From an uncultured Oscillibacter sp. (GTDB taxonomy: Bacteria > Bacillota > Clostridia > Oscillospirales > Oscillospiraceae), in assembly GCA_946494635.1 (NCBI GenBank), contig CAMMCS010000090.1:1-7720 (forward strand): DNA of 7,720 nucleotides, read 5' to 3'. The notes below the pieces were generated by a model. It was not told where the DNA came from. It worked only from the letters and a program-made list of their open reading frames with translations, and did no database searches. Positions 1 through 5,037 of this stretch are shown one piece after another (positions within the stretch are counted from its first letter, which is position 1; the number at the start of each line of letters is the position of its first letter). Made by a program: the position numbers and the translations under genes.

Positions 1-263
1 TGCTGGCTGAGATAGGCCTCCGCCGCGGCCCGGAGCCGCTCCTGCTTCCGGCGGTCCACCGCCTCCCGGGGCAGGCCCGCGCAGTTTCCGCTGCGGAGCT
101 TCACCTCCACGAAGCAGATGGTGCCGTCACGGTCCCGGGCCACCAGATCCAGCTCCCCAAATCGGCAGCGCCACTGGCTGGCCAGCAGCTCAAAGCCCCG
201 CTTCCGCAGGTATTGGGCCGTTACGGCCTCTCCCCGGTCTCCCAGGGCCTTGGTGGTGCTCAT
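1..263 (-). CDS. yraN: YraN/UPF0102 family putative endonuclease (partial, C-terminus beyond left edge)
   Basis: The visible 87 residues begin MSTTKALGDRGEAVTAQYLR. They carry the family pattern of a GExA..YL helix, a GFELL strand, FGELDLVARD (residues 35-44) and FVEVKLRS (51-58). The E-D-ExK arrangement is the restriction-endonuclease-like core expected to bind metal. The family is usually about 115-125 residues, so roughly the last quarter is missing. The ATG at 263-261 overlaps the TGA of rnhB in an ATGA, and GGGAGG lies about 10 nt upstream, inside rnhB. Translation is therefore probably coupled to RNase HII. The family is widely conserved and often sits next to rnhB, but its cellular role is poorly defined. 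Family identity is secure; nuclease activity is inferred from the fold motif. Confidence 0.93.
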   Translation of the reverse strand, partial: MSTTKALGDRGEAVTAQYLRKRGFELLASQWRCRFGELDLVARDRDGTICFVEVKLRSGNCAGLPREAVDRRKQERLRAAAEAYLSQ

Positions 264-883
264 GTCCGCCTGGCCTCCCACTTCTTCAGGAATGTCCGCC
301 GGTGGGCGGGACAGGGGCCATAGGTGTCCAGCATCTCGTAGTGGAGCTTTGTGCCGTACCCCTTGTGCTTGGCGAACCGGTACTGTGGGTACTCCTTGTC
401 CAGCACGTCGGTGACGTACCGGTCCCTGCTGACCTTGGCCAGGATGGAGGCTGCCGCGATGGAGGCGCTCTTCCCGTCCCCGCCCACCAGGCACACATGG
501 GGCGCGGTGATGGCAACGGCGCTGCCATGGTCCCGGTTGCCGTCGATGAGGCACAGTTCCGGTTTGACGGAAAGCCCATCGATGGCCCGCTGCATCGCCA
601 GCATCCGGGCATTGAGGATGTCCAGCTGGTCGATCTCCTCCGCCGTGACAGCGGCCACGCTGCAGGCGACGGCGGCCTGGGTGATGGCGCCGAACAGGGC
701 ATCCCGCCTCTTCGGCGTCAGCTTCTTGGAGTCGTTGAGGCCGGGGAGGTCGATCTCCCGGGGCAATATGACGGCGGCGGCGTACACCGGGCCCGCCAAG
801 GGCCCGGCCCCCGCCTCGTCCACCCCGCAGAGGGCGGTGAGGCCGCTGTTCCATTGTTGACGCTCATAGATCCAGAGGTCCAT
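260..883 (-). CDS. rnhB: Ribonuclease HII
   Basis: This 207-residue protein should cleave RNA in RNA/DNA hybrids and remove single ribonucleotides from DNA. Visible motifs are VDEAG (21-25), DSKKL (51-55), LIDGN (112-116), GDGKS (135-139), SILAKVSRDRY (146-156) and HKGYGT (173-178). The four metal-binding acidic residues of the family map to D22, E23, D114 and D136. The GRG motif after the DE pair reads GAG (25-27), which is atypical. The ATG at 883 is preferred because AGGA lies 5 nt upstream. The ATG at 889 is too close to that site, and an open-frame extension to 1048 would run through the preceding gene. The start is 7 nt after the previous stop, and the stop overlaps the yraN start by 4 nt, so it is mid-operon. 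Length is normal for the family. Confidence 0.96.
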   Translation of the reverse strand: MDLWIYERQQWNSGLTALCGVDEAGAGPLAGPVYAAAVILPREIDLPGLNDSKKLTPKRRDALFGAITQAAVACSVAAVTAEEIDQLDILNARMLAMQRAIDGLSVKPELCLIDGNRDHGSAVAITAPHVCLVGGDGKSASIAAASILAKVSRDRYVTDVLDKEYPQYRFAKHKGYGTKLHYEMLDTYGPCPAHRRTFLKKWEARRT

Positions 884-890
884 TTCCATC

Positions 891-1130
891 CTACCAATAC
901 TCCATGACGATCTTCTTGCAGGTGCGGCAGACCCAGGCGGGCCGTTCCCAAGAGCCAGCATCCCTTGGGCTGGTAAATAGATTCTGGAGCAGGATCCCGC
1001 CCCGCTTCTCAATCCCTCCCGTCGTGAGCCACTTCGGCCTCGGCACATCCGCGGGAAGGAAATAGTCCCAATTCGCCAATGTGTTCAGAACCCCGGGCTC
1101 CATCTCTTTTCCGCAGACAGGGCAGTTCAC
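891..1130 (-). CDS. Small double-CxxC zinc-ribbon-like protein, copy 2 (DUF6487-like)
   Basis: A 79-residue protein of unknown function. An N-terminal CPVCG (3-7) and a C-terminal CRTCKK (68-73) form a four-cysteine zinc-ribbon-like pair around a middle with WDYFLP and an RGGI strand. The layout resembles the DUF6487 family; I assign that from memory of the pattern, so it is tentative. The GTG at 1130 is chosen over an upstream ATG at 1148. It aligns exactly with the ATG of the neighbouring copy, both then encode 79 residues, and GGGGAGG sits about 7 nt upstream in both. Hand alignment gives about 48 of 79 identical residues with copy 1. It ends 7 nt before rnhB, whose ribosome binding site overlaps its stop. 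It may be a metal-binding adaptor, but no activity can be inferred. Confidence 0.8.
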   Translation of the reverse strand: MNCPVCGKEMEPGVLNTLANWDYFLPADVPRPKWLTTGGIEKRGGILLQNLFTSPRDAGSWERPAWVCRTCKKIVMEYW

Positions 1131-1160
1131 AAGTATGCCTCCCCTCATGTATGCTCATGA

Positions 1161-1180
1161 ACCAGAAGATACCAGAAGAT
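1161..1180. repeat. 10-bp perfect direct repeat in the spacer between the duplicated genes
   Basis: The unit accagaagat occurs twice in immediate succession, in the spacer that separates the two zinc-ribbon genes. It may be slippage or a scar of the duplication. No functional role is apparent. Confidence 0.75.
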
Positions 1181-1190
1181 CACATCTGCG

Positions 1191-1430
1191 TTACCAATAC
1201 TGTATGACGATCTTCTTGCAGGTGCGGCAGGCCCAGGCGGGCCGGTCCAGCGCGCCGGAATCCTTTCCGCTGGTATAGGGGGCGTTCAGCACGATCCCGC
1301 CCCGCTCTTCAATGCGTTTCGTCGTGTGCAGGCTCAGCTCTGGTGCGCCCTGGGGCAAAAAGTAGTCCCACTTCCCATATGTGTTCCGAAATCCGGGCTC
1401 CATTTCTCTCCCGCAGACAGGGCAGTTCAT
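1191..1430 (-). CDS. Small double-CxxC zinc-ribbon-like protein, copy 1 (DUF6487-like)
   Basis: A 79-residue paralogue of the next gene downstream, starting MNCPVCGREMEPG and ending CRTCKKIVIQYW. The cysteine pairs at 3/6 and 68/71 suggest one bound zinc. There is no signal peptide or membrane segment, so it should be cytoplasmic. The ATG at 1430 follows AGGGAGG and lies 13 nt after the ylqF stop, so it is almost certainly co-transcribed with ylqF. Differences from the copy cluster in the middle (residues 27-60), while the cysteine ends and the WDYFLP block are kept. That pattern suggests both copies are functional and the centre is diverging. Function is unknown. Confidence 0.82.
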   Translation of the reverse strand: MNCPVCGREMEPGFRNTYGKWDYFLPQGAPELSLHTTKRIEERGGIVLNAPYTSGKDSGALDRPAWACRTCKKIVIQYW

Positions 1431-1443
1431 GGGTACGCCTCCC

Positions 1444-2340
1444 TTACTCTGACGTTGCAGGCTGTTCCGTTTCCTCCGGCACTTCCAGTGTAAAGCGCCC
1501 CAGCTTGCCAGATCGGTACTCGTCCAGCAGGATCTTGGCCATCCGCTCCGTGTCCACCTCGCCGCCGGAGATCAGGAAGCCCCGCTTTTTCCCGGCGGTC
1601 TCCAGCAGGCGGTAGCCCCAGGCCACGTCCGCCTCGCCGTCCTCCCGCTCCGGCAGGGCGGGGAGCTTGTAGCTGGTTTTCAGTGCTTCCGGATAGCTGG
1701 CGCCCAGGTAGGCCATCAGGTGGCAGCCCAGGGTCTCCACGTCCAGGATCTCGTCCTTCACCGCGCCGGTGTAGGCCAGGTTCAGCCCCACGCTCTGGTC
1801 CTCGAACTTGGGCCAGAGGATGCCGGGGGTGTCCAGCAGCTCCAGCCCGCGGTCGATGGGCACCCACTGCTTGGCCCGGGTGACACCGGGCCGGTCCTCG
1901 GTCTTGGCGGTCTTGCGGCCGGCGATGCGGTTGATGAAGGTGGACTTGCCCACATTGGGCACCCCCAGGATCATCACCCGCACCACCCGGTTCTGCCCCT
2001 TCTCCGCGTAGGCACGGAGCTTGTCCGCCAGCAGCGTCCGCACCGCACCGGCAAACTGCTTGGTGCCGGCGCCGCTCTTTGCGTCGCACTCCAGCACCGC
2101 ATAGCCCTTAGCCCGGAACCAGGCTGCCCAGCGCCTTGTGGCCTCCGGGTCCGCCTGATCCACCCGGTTCAGCACCACCAGCCTAGGCTTGCCCGCCGTC
2201 AGCTCGTCGATGTCCGGGTTCCGGCTGGACACGGGGATCCGGGCGTCCACGATCTCGCATACCGCGTCCACGTTTTTGATCTGCTCGGCGATCATCCGCC
2301 GGGTTTTGGTCATGTGACCGGGATACCATTGAATGTTCAT
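1444..2340 (-). CDS. ylqF: Ribosome biogenesis GTPase YlqF/RbgA
   Basis: A 298-residue, circularly permuted GTPase that in Bacillus matures the 50S subunit at a late assembly step. The N-terminal QWYPGHM (4-10) contains the histidine at position 9 that is catalytic in characterised RbgA. The G motifs occur in permuted order: G4 NRVD (58-61), G5 DAKSG (86-90), G1 GVPNVGKST (126-134), G2 threonine in PGVT (154) and G3 DTPG (170-173). A helical C-terminal domain follows (about 185-285), ending in an acidic Glu-rich tail. G4 has Arg where NKxD is normal. The start at 2340 follows AGGAAG, with a UUCG-capped hairpin just upstream of it. It is the third gene of the operon, 49 nt after a signal peptidase and 13 nt before a zinc-ribbon gene. 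Placement after rplS and lepB is typical of clostridia. Confidence 0.96.
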   Translation of the reverse strand: MNIQWYPGHMTKTRRMIAEQIKNVDAVCEIVDARIPVSSRNPDIDELTAGKPRLVVLNRVDQADPEATRRWAAWFRAKGYAVLECDAKSGAGTKQFAGAVRTLLADKLRAYAEKGQNRVVRVMILGVPNVGKSTFINRIAGRKTAKTEDRPGVTRAKQWVPIDRGLELLDTPGILWPKFEDQSVGLNLAYTGAVKDEILDVETLGCHLMAYLGASYPEALKTSYKLPALPEREDGEADVAWGYRLLETAGKKRGFLISGGEVDTERMAKILLDEYRSGKLGRFTLEVPEETEQPATSE

Positions 2341-2354
2341 GCTGCTTCCTATCC

Positions 2355-2370
2355 CGCCGCCGAAGCGGCG
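2355..2370 (-). promoter_or_regulatory. UUCG-tetraloop hairpin directly upstream of the ylqF ribosome binding site
   Basis: On the transcribed strand the sequence reads CGCCGC-UUCG-GCGGCG: a perfect 6-bp stem closed by C-G around UUCG, an exceptionally stable RNA tetraloop. It lies between the signal peptidase stop and the ylqF start, ending about 4 nt before the AGGAAG site. No U-tract follows, so it is not a normal terminator. It could mark an mRNA processing or stability boundary, or tune ylqF translation. Confidence 0.65.
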
Positions 2371-2389
2371 TCAAATACGCTTCCAGGCG

Positions 2390-3019
2390 TCAATCAATTC
2401 CCGTGATGGGGCCGATGCGGCTGAAGTCCCGCTCCGTGGTGCCCTCGTCGGCGCCGGGGAACAGCAGGAATACTGCCTTGCCGATGACGTACCGGGTATC
2501 CACCGTGCCCAGGTCGCTGCTGCGGCTGTCGCTGGAGTGGTTGCGGTTGTCCCCCATGACGAAGATGGAGCCCTCCGGCACCGTCAGGGGGAACTGCGTC
2601 CCCTCCTCCACATAGGTGGGTTCATTGATATACGGCTCCTCCAGGGGCTGATCGTCCACATAGACCACGCCGGAGGCAAAGTCGATGTCCACGGTCTGTC
2701 CCTCCACCGCGATGACCCGCTTGACGATGGGCTCCTCCATAAAGCTCTCCTTCCGCAGCACCACGATGTCGCCGTATTGATAGTCATTGTCCAGCAGAGA
2801 GGTGAGTACCAGCAGCCGGTCCCCGTCCTGCAGGGTCGGAACCATGGAGTGGCCATCCACCCCGATGAGCCGCACTACAAAGGTGAACAGCAGCACCACC
2901 GCCAGCACAGAGCAGACCAGCGCCTGGGTCCACTCATACAGGTCCCGGCCTGCTGGCTTCTGCTCCTCCGGCTTCTGCTCCTCCGCTTCTGTCTGTTCCG
3001 TCTGTTTCTTTTTCCACAT
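2390..3019 (-). CDS. Type I signal peptidase, copy 2
   Basis: A 209-residue membrane serine protease that removes signal peptides from exported proteins. It has a charged cytoplasmic N-tail (1-30), one membrane helix (about 32-51), the GHSMVPTL box with the catalytic Ser58, KRVIAVEG with the catalytic Lys100, and the GDNRN..S.DSR box (156-166). The single N-terminal helix is the Gram-positive (SipS-like) layout, and the length is normal. The N-tail contains an EEQKP unit twice, encoded by a 15-bp tandem repeat. GGAGGG lies 8 nt upstream of the ATG. It sits 54 nt after a close paralogue; a 19-residue stretch around the catalytic lysine (EPIVKRVIAVEGQTVDIDF) is identical in both. The family is usually named lepB or sip; which paralogue is the housekeeping enzyme cannot be told. 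Confidence 0.95.
   Translation of the reverse strand: MWKKKQTEQTEAEEQKPEEQKPAGRDLYEWTQALVCSVLAVVLLFTFVVRLIGVDGHSMVPTLQDGDRLLVLTSLLDNDYQYGDIVVLRKESFMEEPIVKRVIAVEGQTVDIDFASGVVYVDDQPLEEPYINEPTYVEEGTQFPLTVPEGSIFVMGDNRNHSSDSRSSDLGTVDTRYVIGKAVFLLFPGADEGTTERDFSRIGPITGID
2955..2991. repeat. In-frame 15-bp tandem repeat in the signal peptidase N-tail
   Basis: The unit ggcttctgctcctcc occurs at 2955-2969 and 2970-2984, followed by a partial copy to 2991. On the coding strand it encodes EEQKP repeats in the cytoplasmic tail, so gain or loss of a unit keeps the frame. Confidence 0.8.
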
Positions 3020-3073
3020 GATGATACCCTCCAGGGCGGTCGGCCCCTGTTGTTGATCTATGGGTGCCCGCGC

Positions 3074-3670
3074 TCATGCCAGCGGGCCGATCCTGCCGTA
3101 GTCCCGCGCGCCGGTGGACTCCGTCACACCCGGAAACAGCAGGAGTACCGCCTGTCCCAAAATCTCCCGGACATCCACCGGGCCCAGGTCAGGATCCCGG
3201 CTGTCGTCGCTGTCATTGCGGTTGTCCCCCAGGACAAAGACGCAGCCCTCTGGCACGGTGACCGGGAAATCCAGCCCCTCCTCCAGATAGGTGGGCTGGC
3301 GGATATAGTCCTCCTCCAGCGCCGCGCCGTCCACATAGACCACGCCGGCGTCAAAGTCAATGTCCACCGTCTGGCCCTCTACCGCGATCACCCGCTTGAC
3401 AATCGGCTCCCCGTCCCGGAAGCTCTCACGCCGGAGGATCACGATGTCCCCGGCCGCGGGGTCTCCGCACAGCAGGCGGCTCACCGTCAGCAGGCAGTCC
3501 CCGTGCTGAAGCGTCTCCCGCATGGAGCCGCCGTCCACCAGCACCAGCCTGACCGCGAATGTAAAGATCGCCACCGCCGCCAGCACCACACATACCAGGG
3601 CGCCGATCCACTCGTACAGATCCCGTCCCCGGGGCGCCGCGGGCTTTGCTTCCCGCTTCCTCTCTTCCAT
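3074..3670 (-). CDS. Type I signal peptidase, copy 1
   Basis: A 198-residue single-pass membrane protease and the first gene of the operon. It shows a short Lys/Arg-rich N-tail, a membrane helix (about 23-42), GGSM with the catalytic Ser49, KRVIAVEG with Lys92, and the GDNRNDSDDSR box (148-158). All catalytic elements of the family are intact. AAGGAG precedes the ATG at 3670, and a strong vegetative promoter lies 44 nt further upstream. It is closely related along its whole length to the next gene, so the two arose by tandem duplication. They differ mainly in the N-tail, the residues around the serine (GGSMRETL versus GHSMVPTL) and the segment before GDIV. These regions could shift substrate preference. 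Symbol left blank because lepB and sip are both used for such paralogues. Confidence 0.95.
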   Translation of the reverse strand: MEERKREAKPAAPRGRDLYEWIGALVCVVLAAVAIFTFAVRLVLVDGGSMRETLQHGDCLLTVSRLLCGDPAAGDIVILRRESFRDGEPIVKRVIAVEGQTVDIDFDAGVVYVDGAALEEDYIRQPTYLEEGLDFPVTVPEGCVFVLGDNRNDSDDSRDPDLGPVDVREILGQAVLLLFPGVTESTGARDYGRIGPLA

Positions 3671-3713
3671 GCTCCGCTCCTTCCGGGCTGCGAGCCCCCA
3701 GCATAACTATGTT

Positions 3714-3742
3714 AGTATAGCAAAGACCGGCGGAAATCACAA
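3714..3742 (-). promoter_or_regulatory. Vegetative sigma-A-type promoter for the signal peptidase operon
   Basis: On the minus strand the -35 TTGTGA (3742-3737) and -10 TATACT (3719-3714) are separated by 17 nt. Each hexamer is close to consensus and the spacing is ideal. Transcription should begin near 3707, giving a leader of about 37 nt. It probably drives the run from the signal peptidases to yraN. Confidence 0.8.
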
Positions 3743-3821
3743 GGGATGGCAGGGAAATTTTCAGAAATCCGGGGCGGAAAAGAGCGGCAGGCGGCCCCTC
3801 CTCCAGTGAAAAGCGGCCCAG

Positions 3822-3841
3822 GCGGCGGGAATTCCCGCCGC
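3822..3841. other. 20-bp perfect palindrome between rplS and the signal peptidase operon
   Basis: The sequence GCGGCGGGAATTCCCGCCGC is a perfect inverted repeat centred on AATT. It lies between the rplS terminator and the -35 of the next promoter, about 80 bp upstream of that -35. It could be an 8-bp hairpin with an AATT loop or a dimeric protein site. No further support is visible. The rest of the gap 3743-3867 shows no gene. Confidence 0.6.
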
Positions 3842-3867
3842 GCAGGGCCCAGAACCGCCCAACCGCT

Positions 3868-3904
3868 CAAAAAACCAGAAAAAGAGAGGCTTTCGCCTCT
3901 CTTT
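3868..3904 (-). terminator. Rho-independent terminator of rplS
   Basis: The transcript folds AAAGAGAGGC-GAAA-GCCTCTCTTT, a 10-bp perfect stem with a GNRA tetraloop. It is followed by a U-rich tail (TTTTTCTGGTTTTTT). It begins 10 nt after the rplS stop, so L19 is transcribed separately from the genes on its left. Confidence 0.95.
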
Positions 3905-3913
3905 CGTCCGGGA

Positions 3914-4255
3914 TCACAGCTTTTCCTTGACCTTGGCGCCCTTGCCCACGCGGCCGCGCAGATAGTACAGCTTGGCCCGGCGCACAGCGCCGCCCCGAAC
4001 CACCTCGATGGTGGCGATGGAGGGGGAGTGAACGGGGAAGACCTTCTCCACGCCCACGCCGTAAGAGATCCGGCGAACGGTGATGGTCTCGTTGATGCCG
4101 CCGTGCTTCTTGGCGATAACGGTGCCCTCGAAGACCTGGATGCGCTCACGGGAGCCCTCCTTGACCTTCACATGCACACGGACGGTGTCGCCCACCTTGA
4201 CAGCGGGGATTTCAGCCTCCAGACGCTCTTTGTTCAGTTCCTTGATCAGATCCAT
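3914..4255 (-). CDS. rplS: 50S ribosomal protein L19
   Basis: A 113-residue protein starting MDLIKELNKERLEAEIPAVK. It contains the L19 features GDTVRVHVKV.EG.RERIQVFEG (38-60), GINETITVRRISYGVGVEK and the basic C-terminus RRAKLYYLRGR.GK.AK. L19 lies at the 30S-50S interface. The ATG at 4255 is chosen because a full TAGGAGGA site lies 7 nt upstream and the length then matches the family. An in-frame ATG at 4303 would add 16 non-conserved residues and lies in the leader hairpin. It has its own promoter and terminator, so it is monocistronic. Proximity to ylqF and a signal peptidase is the usual clostridial neighbourhood. Confidence 0.98.
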   Translation of the reverse strand: MDLIKELNKERLEAEIPAVKVGDTVRVHVKVKEGSRERIQVFEGTVIAKKHGGINETITVRRISYGVGVEKVFPVHSPSIATIEVVRGGAVRRAKLYYLRGRVGKGAKVKEKL

Positions 4256-4284
4256 GGATGTTCCTCCTAAATAATAGGCGTTCA

Positions 4285-4330
4285 TGCCGCAGAAAACGCG
4301 CACGCCGGCCCGCAGGCCCGTGCAGCGGCA
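4285..4330 (-). promoter_or_regulatory. Structured 5' leader of rplS (candidate L19 autoregulatory leader)
   Basis: The untranslated leader holds a nested stem. The outer TGCCGC pairs with GCGGCA (4325-4330 with 4285-4290). The inner GCACG/CGTGC (4300-4304, 4319-4323) encloses GGCC-TGCG-GGCC with a two-base bulge. An A-rich nine-base segment forms one side bulge. Leaders with a conserved structure precede rplS in many Firmicutes and are proposed to bind L19. This position and shape fit that idea, but I cannot compare with the published consensus here. Confidence 0.45.
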
Positions 4331-4355
4331 GAGGACCGCCCTTTATAGCCGTAAT

Positions 4356-4402
4356 AGAATACCACAGCCAGGATGAAAATGCAAGGGTTTTTTACAAAAA
4401 AA
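4356..4402 (-). promoter_or_regulatory. Strong sigma-A-type promoter of rplS with A/T-rich upstream element
   Basis: On the minus strand the -35 TTGCAT (4384-4379) and -10 TATTCT (4361-4356) are 17 nt apart. An extended TG motif lies just before the -10. Runs of T and A at 4388-4402, just upstream of the -35, look like an UP element, as expected for a highly expressed ribosomal protein gene. Start near 4349 gives a leader of about 94 nt. Confidence 0.8.
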
Positions 4403-4458
4403 TCGCAAACCGGACAGGCGGCCTCAGGAGCTTCCCGGGCAGCGGGGGCAGCGTCCCG

Positions 4459-5037
4459 TCACCGGCCAAACAGTTCCCCGGCGGACACTCCCAGAAGCCC
4501 CGCAGCGGCGGGCAGCAGCCACAGGCTCCCCCCAGTCCGCATCATCAGCCAGACGGCGGCAAGGCCCAGCGCCAGGGCCGCAAGTCCGCCCGCCCGGCGG
4601 ACAGCTCCCTCTCCCGCGGCAGGGCCCAGCCGCCAGGCCGCCAGCAGGTACAGGGCCCGCCCGCCGTCCAGGGGCCGCACCGGCAGCAGGTTGAAGATCC
4701 CCAGGGCCAGATGGGCCCCTGCGGCAGTCCATGCCCCCAGCGGCGCCAGAACAAAGCCGCAGAGAAGGTTCACTGCCGGGCCGGCCAGCGTGGCCGCCAG
4801 CTCCCCCGGATAGGAGAGGCATCCGGCGGAGGTCACCAGCTCCGCGCCGAATACGCTGATCCGCAGGGCCCGCACCCGCCCCCCCAGCAGCCCCAGCACC
4901 AGCAGGTGCCCCAGCTCGTGGAGGAGGGCAGCGGAGAGGATCACCGCCAGCAGCTGCCAGCCGTTGACCAGGGCGAACCAGGCTGTCAGCAGCACAAAGC
5001 CGCCGGAAACAAAGACCCGCTCATGCCAGAGCCACAT
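4459..5037 (-). CDS. spoIVFB: SpoIVFB-like M50 site-2-type membrane metalloprotease
   Basis: A 192-residue, very hydrophobic protein with the zinc motif HELGH (40-44) in an early membrane helix. The second-half motif FNLLPVRPLDGGRAL (115-129) supplies the third ligand, Asp124. SpoIVFB is the intramembrane protease that activates pro-sigma-K in the mother cell. The protein is shorter than Bacillus SpoIVFB (about 288) and ends after the membrane part, so it has no C-terminal CBS domain. Its ATG at 5037 overlaps the end of the M23-domain gene by 17 nt. No clear ribosome binding site is seen, so translation is probably coupled. The partner gene and the sigma-E-like promoter upstream make SpoIVFB the best reading; a generic M50 protease is the alternative. 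No convincing terminator stem is seen downstream. Confidence 0.85.
   Translation of the reverse strand: MWLWHERVFVSGGFVLLTAWFALVNGWQLLAVILSAALLHELGHLLVLGLLGGRVRALRISVFGAELVTSAGCLSYPGELAATLAGPAVNLLCGFVLAPLGAWTAAGAHLALGIFNLLPVRPLDGGRALYLLAAWRLGPAAGEGAVRRAGGLAALALGLAAVWLMMRTGGSLWLLPAAAGLLGVSAGELFGR

Larger units (their letters stand above)
891..1443. repeat. Tandem gene duplication with exact 300-bp period
   Basis: The blocks 891-1143 and 1191-1443 align without any insertion or deletion at an offset of exactly 300 bp. Each contains one 79-codon gene plus its ribosome binding site. The duplicated unit begins at the stop codon (TAG versus TAA) and ends directly against the ylqF stop at 1444. The 47-nt spacer (1144-1190) is unrelated sequence. 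Confidence 0.9.

Noticed and set aside
302..907. 201-codon plus-strand open frame opposite RNase HII
   Set aside because: RNase HII motifs on the minus strand are unambiguous; this frame shows no family features.
884..1048. N-terminal extension of RNase HII up to 1048
   Set aside because: It overlaps the preceding zinc-ribbon gene in another frame, is Arg/Ser/Gly-rich and absent from the family; a start with a ribosome binding site exists at 883.
1131..1190. Second sigma-E-like promoter (CATACATG at 1145-1152) before zinc-ribbon copy 2
   Set aside because: The -10-like box matches well but the sequence 14-15 nt upstream matches the -35 poorly, and the gene is already inside an operon.
2333..3706. 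457-codon plus-strand open frame antisense to both signal peptidases
   Set aside because: It lies opposite two genes with complete catalytic motifs, has no domain I recognise and is low-complexity His/Leu/Arg. It is a by-product of GC-rich codon use.
4256..4303. Upstream start for rplS at 4303
   Set aside because: The extra 16 residues are not L19-like and the bases form the leader stem; TAGGAGGA precedes the ATG at 4255.
4388..4458. Intrinsic terminator after spoIVFB using the T-run at 4396-4402
   Set aside because: No convincing stem precedes the T-run; the A/T tract is better explained as an upstream element of the rplS promoter.
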